Both the position numbers and the translations under genes were made by a program. The notes under the pieces were generated by a model, which searched no databases, was not told where the DNA came from, and was given only the letters and a program-made list of their open reading frames with translations. From the NCBI RefSeq assembly GCF_040802235.1, contig NC_133156.1:183346351-183410350 (forward strand): 64,000 nt of DNA. The letters are read 5' to 3'. Shown here in pieces: positions 57,802-64,000 of the stretch. Each line of letters begins with the position of its first letter. Position 1 is the stretch's first letter. This stretch comes from Manis javanica. Its lineage: Eukaryota; Chordata; Mammalia; Pholidota; Manidae.

Positions 57802-58571
57802 CGCCTGAAGAGGGAGTTACAATTATTTCCACAGGAATTTATGGCCCACCTCCCAAAGATACTTATTTTCTAATTTTAGGGCGAGCTTCCACCACAATAA
57901 ACGGCCTTATTGTCCACCCTTCCTTAGTTGACAATGACTATACTGGAGAAATAAAAATTCTTGCTAGTGCTCCCCGGTGCCCTGTCAGCATTATGAAAGG
58001 TCAGCGCCTTGCGCAGGCACTCCCCCTCCCTTTAAGTACATCTCACCCTGCTATTCATAAGAAGCGAGGCTCCTCTACCCCAGGTTCCTCAGACTTATAT
58101 TGGATCCAAGCCATTACTAAAGAACGCCCCACTCTTAAGCTTAAGATCCAAGGAAAAGTATTTGAAGGAATTTTAGATTCGGGGGCCGACTCTACGGTCA
58201 TATCTCAGGCTTCATGGCCCTCCAGCTGGCCCTTACACGCTTCCTTGACCCATCTACAAGGAATTGGACAGTCAAGAAACACCTTACAGAGCTCACAGTT
58301 ACTAAACTGGGAAGACGAAGAAGGAAATACCGGATTCATTCAACCCTTCGTAGTTCCTGGGTTGCCAGTAAATCTTTGGGGAAGAGATATCCTTTCTCAA
58401 ATGAAAGTCATCATGTGTAGCCCTAATGAAGTTGTAACACAGCAGATGCTTTCACAGGGTTACCTCCCTGGTCAGGGGTTGGGCAAACTAAAACAGGGAG
58501 ATCCCAACCCGATACTGGCCACGCCTAAGATAGACCGCTCAGGTTTAGGGTTTGAAAAACATTTTTCGTAA
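57648..58571 (+). CDS. pro: Pro: dUTPase, aspartic protease and G-patch, intact
   Basis: The frame is reached by -1 frameshift from gag and is about 307 codons long. A dUTPase domain comes first: GSAGLDLCASSS, then LILGRAST, VDNDYTGEIKIL and GQRLAQALPLP, which follow the family's first four motifs. The usual Ser-Ser of motif 2 reads Ala-Ser, so catalysis may be altered. The aspartic protease has GILDSGADSTVIS (catalytic Asp codon 58176-58178) and LWGRDILSQM near its end. A G-patch follows (GYLPGQGLGKLKQG, about 58459-58500), as in betaretroviral proteases. It ends with TAA at 58569-58571, inside the overlap with pol. Confidence 0.93.
   Translation, partial: GKRAEGPAPGPPANSISAGLGEQPSCSTPALYRATPGSAGLDLCASSSTILTPEEGVTIISTGIYGPPPKDTYFLILGRASTTINGLIVHPSLVDNDYTGEIKILASAPRCPVSIMKGQRLAQALPLPLSTSHPAIHKKRGSSTPGSSDLYWIQAITKERPTLKLKIQGKVFEGILDSGADSTVISQASWPSSWPLHASLTHLQGIGQSRNTLQSSQLLNWEDEEGNTGFIQPFVVPGLPVNLWGRDILSQMKVIMCSPNEVVTQQMLSQGYLPGQGLGKLKQGDPNPILATPKIDRSGLGFEKHFS
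58553..58571 (+). promoter_or_regulatory. Pro-pol frameshift region, non-canonical heptamer
   Basis: The pol frame is open only after TGA at 58553-58555, and pro ends at 58571, so the shift must occur in about 15 nt. The best-placed candidate is ACATTTT (58559-58565), read A CAT TTT in the pro frame. It departs from X XXY YYZ at its second base. TTTTTCG next to it fits no better. Efficiency is unknown. Confidence 0.6.
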
Positions 58572-61180
58572 GGGCCGTTGCTCCTCCTGCACTCCAGGCA
58601 GACAAGATTACTTGGAAAAGTGATGTTCCTGTCTGGATCGATCAATGGCCCCTTACCACTACAAAATTAAATGCAGCCATAGAGTTAGTGCAGGAACAGC
58701 TGGCTGCTGGACATATTGAACCTTCTACATCCCCTTGGAACACCCCAATCTTTGTAATCCAAAAGAAATCAGGCAAGTGGAGGCTCCTACAAGACCTCAG
58801 GGCGGTTAATAAGACCATGGTCCCTATGGGCGCATTACAACCGGGAATTCCCTCTCCAATAGCCATTCCTAAAGGGTATGTCAAATTAGTAATTGATCTA
58901 AAAGATTGCTTTTTCTCCATACCTTTGCATCCTGATGATTGCAAACGTTTTGCCTTTAGTATACCCATTACCAATTGTGTAGGGCCTTCTCCCCGGTTTC
59001 AGTGGAGAGTTCTCCCACAAGGAATGGCCAACAGCCCCACTCTCTGCCAAAAGTTTGTAGCCCAGACTATAGACCCCTTTAGGTTGCTCTTCCCCACTTT
59101 GTATATTATCCATTATATGGACGATATTCTTCTTGCCGGTCCTGACCAGCAACAGCTCTATGCGGCCAGTCAACAGCTAGTCATTGCCCTCCGAGATCGA
59201 GGACTACAAATTTCCCCAGAAAAGGTCCAGGTCCACCCCCCCCAACTATTTTTAGGCTTTGAATTATTTTCTAATAAAATCCTCACTCAAAAAATTCAGT
59301 TAAAGAGAAGCTCCTTAAACACTCTTAATGATTTTCAGCGTCTGCTAGGAGACATCAACTGGCTCAGGCCTTATTTAAAGCTGACCACCGGAGAGTTAAA
59401 GCCTTTGTTTGATGTCCTACGTGGAGACCCTGATCCTTCCTCCCCCCGCTCGCTTTCATCAGAAGCACAAAGGGCATTAACCATTGTAGAGCGGGCTATT
59501 TCTGAACAGACCATTAGCTACTTCTCTCCACATCTAAGTTTGTGGCTGCTCATTTTCCCTACCCCCTTCTCCCCTACAGGAGTCCTTTGGCAGAACCATC
59601 CACTATTTTGGGTTCATTTACCAGCCTCCCCCCCTAGGGTCTTAGCTACCTATCCTCAATTAGTTGCTGCCCTCTTACGTTTAGGCCGAGAGGCAGCTCT
59701 CAAGTTGTTTGGGAGAGACCCTGAAGTTATAACCCTCCCATACAATACATCTCAATTACAATGGCTTATTCAACATGATGATGATTGGGCGATTAGCTGC
59801 ACCTCCTTCCAGGGGACAATAGACAATCATTACCCTGCAGACAGATTAGTCCAGTTCCTTCAAAAGACCCCGGTTGTCTTTCCCAAAAGGACTAAAACCA
59901 CGCCAATTGCTGGGGCTGTAATGGTGTTCTCTGATGGGTCCTCCTCCGGTATAGCCGCTTTCAGTATTAATGGGCAAGTTACTCGAATACAGACAGACCT
60001 CTCTTCTGCACAACTTGTTGAACTAACTGCAATAATCAAGGTTTTTGAGCTTTTAATAGATGCCCCCTTTAACCTTTACACTGATAGTGCCTATGTAGCA
60101 ACCTCTGTTCCCCTATTAGAGACAGTGCCTTACATACGTCCCTCTACAAATGCTTCCCCCCTATTCGCAAAACTGCAAAAATTAATTTTAAGCCGCGATG
60201 CCCCTTTTTTCATCGGGCACATACGCGCTCACACTGGCCTTCCAGGGCCGCTTGCCAAAGGCAATGACAGGGTTGATCTAGCGACTCAATTAGTAGCCTC
60301 TGTCACGCCAGACTCACCCTTGGCTGCAGCCCAACGGGCTCATGAACTACATCATCTCAATGCTCACACTCTTAGACTCAAATTTTCAATCACCCGAGAA
60401 CAGGCCCGCCAAATAGTTCGACAATGTCAAGGATGTCTAACTCTCCTCCCAGAGCCTCATAACGGAATCAACCCCCGGGGGTTAGTTCCAGGAGAGATAT
60501 GGCAAATGGATGTCACTCATTACCCTCCCTTTGGTAAATTAAAATATATCCATGTGTCTATTGACACATGTAGTGGTTTCCTATGTGCATCCTTGCAAAC
60601 GGGAGAGGCAACTAAAAATGTTATTACCCATGTTCTCTCATGCCTGGCGTATCTACCACAACCTAAAATCTTAAAAACTGACAATGGGCCTGGATACGCC
60701 AGCTCTAGCTTTAAACAGTTCTGTGCGCAGTTAGATATTAAGCACGTAACAGGAATTCCCTATAATCCCCAAGGCCAAGGCATTGTTGAAAGAGCCCACT
60801 TAACCCTTAAAAACATGTTATTCAAACTTCAGTCGGGGGGAGAAGTATTCTATCCGAGAACAGGTAATGCAAAGACACTCCTAAATCATGCACTGTTTGT
60901 TCTCAATTTCCTTACTTATGACTCCGCGGGTAAAACCGCTGCTGATCGCCTTTGGCATCCCTCCACGGCAGATAATTATGCACAAGCTATGTGGAGAGAT
61001 CCGATGACCAATACATGGCACGGGCCTGACCCTGTGCTCATATGGGGGAAAGGACATGCTTGTATATATGATGCCAAGGCACAAAATGCCCGATGGCTCC
61101 CAGATAGGCTCATTAAACTCCTAGACACAAATAGAGGCAGAAACAATAATAATTCCAGTCCAGGGCATATTAACCCCTGA
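58556..61180 (+). CDS. pol: Pol: reverse transcriptase, RNase H and integrase, intact
   Basis: The frame has about 874 codons and is expressed as Gag-Pro-Pol after a second -1 shift; there is no ATG need. RT shows KWRLLQDLRAVN, VIDLKDCFFSIPL, LPQGMANSP and YMDD (codons 59114-59125). RNase H has all four acidic positions: FSDGSS, LVELTA, YTDSAYV and NDRVDLA. Integrase has an HHCC zinc site (a His pair in HELHHLNAHT, CQGC) and the DD35E triad: Asp in WQMDVTH (60509), Asp in KTDNGPG (60680) and Glu in GIVERAH (60788), with 35 residues between the last two. It stops 37 bp before the env ATG. No stop or frameshift interrupts it. Confidence 0.95.
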   Translation, partial: KTFFVRAVAPPALQADKITWKSDVPVWIDQWPLTTTKLNAAIELVQEQLAAGHIEPSTSPWNTPIFVIQKKSGKWRLLQDLRAVNKTMVPMGALQPGIPSPIAIPKGYVKLVIDLKDCFFSIPLHPDDCKRFAFSIPITNCVGPSPRFQWRVLPQGMANSPTLCQKFVAQTIDPFRLLFPTLYIIHYMDDILLAGPDQQQLYAASQQLVIALRDRGLQISPEKVQVHPPQLFLGFELFSNKILTQKIQLKRSSLNTLNDFQRLLGDINWLRPYLKLTTGELKPLFDVLRGDPDPSSPRSLSSEAQRALTIVERAISEQTISYFSPHLSLWLLIFPTPFSPTGVLWQNHPLFWVHLPASPPRVLATYPQLVAALLRLGREAALKLFGRDPEVITLPYNTSQLQWLIQHDDDWAISCTSFQGTIDNHYPADRLVQFLQKTPVVFPKRTKTTPIAGAVMVFSDGSSSGIAAFSINGQVTRIQTDLSSAQLVELTAIIKVFELLIDAPFNLYTDSAYVATSVPLLETVPYIRPSTNASPLFAKLQKLILSRDAPFFIGHIRAHTGLPGPLAKGNDRVDLATQLVASVTPDSPLAAAQRAHELHHLNAHTLRLKFSITREQARQIVRQCQGCLTLLPEPHNGINPRGLVPGEIWQMDVTHYPPFGKLKYIHVSIDTCSGFLCASLQTGEATKNVITHVLSCLAYLPQPKILKTDNGPGYASSSFKQFCAQLDIKHVTGIPYNPQGQGIVERAHLTLKNMLFKLQSGGEVFYPRTGNAKTLLNHALFVLNFLTYDSAGKTAADRLWHPSTADNYAQAMWRDPMTNTWHGPDPVLIWGKGHACIYDAKAQNARWLPDRLIKLLDTNRGRNNNNSSPGHINP

Positions 61181-61185
61181 GAAGC

Positions 61186-61209
61186 CTTCCCTTTCTGTTT
61201 ATTTTCAGG
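61186..61209 (+). promoter_or_regulatory. Splice acceptor for env mRNA
   Basis: A pyrimidine tract followed by TTTTCAG|G ends at 61208, 9 bp before the env ATG. It pairs logically with the leader donor at 55625. Confidence 0.75.
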
Positions 61210-61217
61210 AGGCAAAA

Positions 61218-63215
61218 ATGAAGATATGTACACTATTGACCCTCGTCATGACCTTTCGCCCCGTTTGGACCCATCAGATTTCCAATTTCACCTGGACAGT
61301 CACCAATGAAGCAGGAGACGTCGTTTTCAGTTCTTCCACCTTAGCAAGTACCCCCCCATGGCCTGTTCTTGCCCCTGATCTCTGTGACTTGGCCGCTGGA
61401 GCTTCTGCGGCCTGGGGGACCCCAGACATTTACTTTCCTTTTTCCACCTCCCCTGAGACCTACCCTGAGGGACAATCTACCACCTCTCCTGGGTGTAACA
61501 ACACCCCTAGGAGAACCTACCTCAGAGAAACAGAATTTTATGTCTGCCCGGGAGCTCATAGAGATCGAGCCCTTAACTATAAATGTGGATATAGAGACTC
61601 CTATTTCTGTGACTCCTGGGGGTGTGAGACTACGGGAGATGCTAGTTGGAAGCCTAGCTCCACCTGGGATTATATAACTGTAAGTAGGGCTTGGAATCCC
61701 AAGCCTAACTCAACTGTTACCCCAGAATGTCAAAGCACCCAATCTACAAGGGGGCGATGTACACCGCTCTCCATTACCTTTACTGACAAGGGAAAAAGGG
61801 CCCCTATTGATGGATGGCTCAGGGGACATGAATGGGGGCTAAGGCTTTATGTTTCAGGAAAAGACCCTGGGCTCACTTTTAAAATCAAATTAATTCGATC
61901 CATTCCAAACGCCAACAAGCACGTTGTCCTTGGCCCTATTGCCCCTAAGGCAAGAGACCCAAGACCTTCTAACCCTTCTCCCCTGTCTACTAGTACTGTT
62001 TTCCAGGCCTTGCTCCCCCCGGTTTTACCCTCCACAGGCGAAATCCTTAAAGGCCTGGCTAATGTGACTGCAAAATCCCTTAACCCCACTGGATATAGCG
62101 AGTGCTGGTTATGTTTCTCCCCCGTTCCCCCGTTTTACGAAGGGATAGCAGTTTTAGTAAACACCTCGGCAGACCTCATACTTACCAATGACTCCAGCAA
62201 GACTCGCTGGTCAGACCCCTCCCGTTTTTCAGAGACCTCTCCGGGTCTCACATTGACGCAGCTTTCGGGAATAGGTCTCTGTATACATAGCCCCCTCTTG
62301 CGTCTACCCCCTCAGCTAGTACCCATTTGTAACAGCTCCTTCTCACCCCCGCTGTCCTATGAATTCCTTGTCGCGCCCAACGGTACTTATTTTGCTTGCT
62401 CCTTTGGCATAACGCCCTCCGTTAACCCGCGCTTATTAATATCTAACAATGAATATTGTGTTTTAGTCATGCTCATGCCCAAGATTTCCATACATCCCAC
62501 CGAAGACCTCCTTCCATATTACTCGGGCTCTACTCGCACTAAGCGTGAGCCAGTAACCGCCATTACCTTATCTGTATTATTAGGATTAGGAGCAGCTGGG
62601 GCTGGAACAGGCATTGCCTCCATAATTACTTCTAAACAACAATATTATGCTCTTAGTCAGGCTATTGATAAAGACATACAAAATCTGCAAGAGGGTTTAG
62701 ACAGCCTGAAAGAATCTGTTGTCTCTCTCTCTGAGGTAGTGCTCCAAAATCGCCGAGGGTTAGACCTCCTTTTCCTGAAAGAAGGAGGTCTCTGCGCTGC
62801 TCTTAAAGAAGAATGTTGCTTCTATAAAGACAAAACAGGGTTAGTGCAAGATAGCATTGATAAAGTTAAGAAAAACCTAGAAGCCAGGCAAAAACAAAGA
62901 GAAAAGGATGAGGCCTGGTATAAAAACTGGACCTCTGCCACCCCTTGGTTAACTACTCTGATCCCCACCATCCTTGGACCCTTGGCAGGATTCTTCCTTT
63001 TAGTGTCTCTTGGCCCTTGGGCCTTAAGAAAACTGACAGTTTTTATTCAAGAGCAAGTTGACCAGCTCGTCAAGCCAGCGGTTGCTGTTCATTATCACAG
63101 ACTTACAGCCTGTGATGAAGAGTCTTACACCGAGCCAACCAATGCTCCCGGTCTCCGGTTTTCAACTTTACAGGCGCCTCAACCATGGTACCATCGATTC
63201 TGGCACCGTACTTAA
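61218..63215 (+). CDS. env: Env glycoprotein, C-type gammaretroviral kind, intact
   Basis: The 665-aa precursor starts with a signal peptide (about 1-19). SU (to residue 443) carries WGCETTGDASWKPSS and WGLRLYVSGKDPG, patterns of mammalian C-type SU, and the disulfide-exchange motif CWLC at 296-299. Several N-X-S/T sites are visible. The furin site RTKR is at 440-443. The fusion peptide region follows (LSVLLGLGAAGAGTGIAS), then a heptad region, the immunosuppressive-like LQNRRGLDLLFL segment and CX6CC (Cys 526, 533, 534). The membrane span is about 577-601 and the tail of about 64 residues contains YHRL. Origin differs from gag-pro-pol, which points to recombination. No defect is seen. Confidence 0.95.
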   Translation: MKICTLLTLVMTFRPVWTHQISNFTWTVTNEAGDVVFSSSTLASTPPWPVLAPDLCDLAAGASAAWGTPDIYFPFSTSPETYPEGQSTTSPGCNNTPRRTYLRETEFYVCPGAHRDRALNYKCGYRDSYFCDSWGCETTGDASWKPSSTWDYITVSRAWNPKPNSTVTPECQSTQSTRGRCTPLSITFTDKGKRAPIDGWLRGHEWGLRLYVSGKDPGLTFKIKLIRSIPNANKHVVLGPIAPKARDPRPSNPSPLSTSTVFQALLPPVLPSTGEILKGLANVTAKSLNPTGYSECWLCFSPVPPFYEGIAVLVNTSADLILTNDSSKTRWSDPSRFSETSPGLTLTQLSGIGLCIHSPLLRLPPQLVPICNSSFSPPLSYEFLVAPNGTYFACSFGITPSVNPRLLISNNEYCVLVMLMPKISIHPTEDLLPYYSGSTRTKREPVTAITLSVLLGLGAAGAGTGIASIITSKQQYYALSQAIDKDIQNLQEGLDSLKESVVSLSEVVLQNRRGLDLLFLKEGGLCAALKEECCFYKDKTGLVQDSIDKVKKNLEARQKQREKDEAWYKNWTSATPWLTTLIPTILGPLAGFFLLVSLGPWALRKLTVFIQEQVDQLVKPAVAVHYHRLTACDEESYTEPTNAPGLRFSTLQAPQPWYHRFWHRT

Positions 63216-63534
63216 TGTGGCCTATATGCTGGTCAGCCAGAGCCAGACATACCCCTAACTATGAGGGTATGGGCATCGAGATGAGTGCGAGACGAAGTAC
63301 CGCAAGGGAGGGTTCTTCCTAGAACCTCTCTGGTCCTCCCTGAGAATACGCCTGGCTTGCATAGAGGTTGGTATCCATATGTACATAAAGCCTTGATATA
63401 TTAAAGTCAATTTGGCTTTCAGCTCTGCCTCTCCTCCCTAAAAGATACCGAGAGCATTTGCAGGATGTTACCCTGCTGGAGGAGCCAGGCCTCTATTCCC
63501 TCACTCGATTAAGGCCCACCTTTCTAAAATAAAT
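63216..63534 (+). other. Env-LTR spacer, candidate structured RNA element
   Basis: This 320-bp non-coding stretch is between the env stop and the polypurine tract, where type-D viruses keep their CTE. The CTE consensus loops were not found. A stem is visible at about 63309-63332 (GAGGGTTCT with AGAACCTC). An export role is only inferred from position. Confidence 0.4.
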
Positions 63535-63548
63535 AGAAAGAGAGGAGA
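63535..63548 (+). promoter_or_regulatory. 3' polypurine tract
   Basis: An uninterrupted purine run (AGAAAGAGAGGAGA) ends directly at TG of the 3' LTR. It primes plus-strand DNA synthesis. Confidence 0.92.
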
Positions 63549-63936
63549 TGATGGGAGCCACACAAAGACAACAAGATGGCCACAGTTCATGAGGTTCCTG
63601 CTTCACTTCTTGGAGATTAGCTACGAGCCCGCGCGCGCCAACAAGGAAGCCCGCGCGCGCCAAGAGATACTCTTCTCCCCCTCCTTCCCCATTATCGTAT
63701 ACCAATCAGAATGTAACTCGCTGCGCCACCCCTGCTATGCAGCCAATCCCCTGCCTACAAGTATCCTATGGCCCACTCTGCCCCTGAACACTGGTGTATA
63801 TCTACCCCCGTCTTACAATAAAATTCGAAGGCTTGATCAGAATACTGTCTTGCCTTCGCTCTTCTCTCGCCCCCATTTTCTTTCAGGTCGGATCCCCCTC
63901 GTCCCCACAAATAACTAAGTCCCGCTGGACGGGACA
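63549..63936 (+). repeat. 3' LTR (388 bp)
   Basis: Same length and, by eye, same sequence as the 5' LTR. AATAAA at 63817-63822 is the likely poly(A) signal. Confidence 0.95.
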
Positions 63937-63942
63937 AATTAT
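63937..63942 (+). repeat. Right 6-bp target-site duplication of the provirus
   Basis: AATTAT follows the terminal ACA of the 3' LTR and matches 55096-55101. Confidence 0.95.
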
Positions 63943-64000
63943 TAGTCTTTTCAAGTTTCTACTTCTTGAGTCAACTTGGCAATTATGTATTCCTAGAAAA
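63943..64000 (-). mobile_element. Old L1 ORF2 fragment, continuation after the provirus
   Basis: 'cttgagtcaacttggcaattatgtattcctagaaa' matches the reversed L1 region expected to continue from 55095. It is cut by the window end. Confidence 0.6.

Larger units (their letters stand above)
55102..63936 (+). mobile_element. Full-length type-D-like endogenous provirus
   Basis: The 8835-bp provirus has the order LTR-PBS-gag-pro-pol-env-PPT-LTR. Gag, Pro and Pol lie in successive -1 frames, the betaretrovirus plan, with dUTPase and a G-patch in Pro. Env is of the gammaretroviral C-type. The LTRs read as identical over 388 bp and every gene is open, so germline entry was very recent and the copy may be insertionally polymorphic. 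CpGs are still frequent, as expected for a young insertion. The one irregular site seen is the pro-pol heptamer at 58559-58565. Replication competence cannot be judged from sequence alone. Confidence 0.97.

Overview
The window is mammalian nuclear DNA. It is full of LINE-1 (L1) copies of several ages, has four ancient MIR SINEs, a MaLR solo LTR and one complete endogenous retrovirus. I found no host protein-coding gene and no host RNA gene that I can support. There is no Alu, B1/B2, carnivore Can-SINE or ruminant Bov-tA/BovB, and the L1 5' end opens with the CCAAGATGGCGGCGTGAGTA type. This fits a laurasiatherian lineage without an abundant young SINE. My best guess is a pangolin (Manis), held with low to moderate confidence because it rests on the repeat repertoire and cannot be checked here.

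Layout. 1-9044 is mostly single-copy DNA with one reverse-strand 5'-truncated L1 (about 2395-3830). From about 9045 to 24115 lies one old, heavily mutated plus-strand L1 broken twice: by a 2.8-kb non-L1 segment (about 10509-13313) and by a young L1 insertion (14879-23622). The young L1 has a repeat-built 5' UTR, an intact ORF1 (307 aa) and an intact ORF2 (about 1271 aa). Beyond its own poly(A) it carries about 1.8 kb of extra 3' sequence with two further A-tracts. The last part of that extra sequence looks like the 3' end of a betaretrovirus-like ERV: an Arg-rich patch, an Env transmembrane-like remnant, a hairpin closely resembling the NXF1-binding half of a type-D retroviral constitutive transport element (CTE), and U3-R. 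One 12-bp target-site duplication encloses the whole 8.7 kb, so it moved as one RNA. A 5'-truncated second copy of the same 3' end, with its own duplication, is at 30563-31156.

24116-55095 is intergenic DNA with old L1 pieces on both strands, a younger L1 nested in an old L1 5' UTR/ORF1 (37494-39694), an MLT1-type solo LTR with a 5-bp duplication (44384-44725), MIRs, microsatellites and a G-rich tract.

55102-63936 is a full-length provirus: two 388-bp LTRs that read as identical, a tRNA-Lys1,2 primer binding site, gag, pro (dUTPase-protease-G-patch), pol and env all open, a polypurine tract and a 6-bp duplication. Gag, Pro and Pol are betaretroviral (type-D organisation). Env is of the C-type gammaretroviral kind (CWLC, RTKR, CX6CC). 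The identical LTRs and open frames indicate very recent germline entry. The one obvious irregularity is a non-canonical pro-pol frameshift heptamer.
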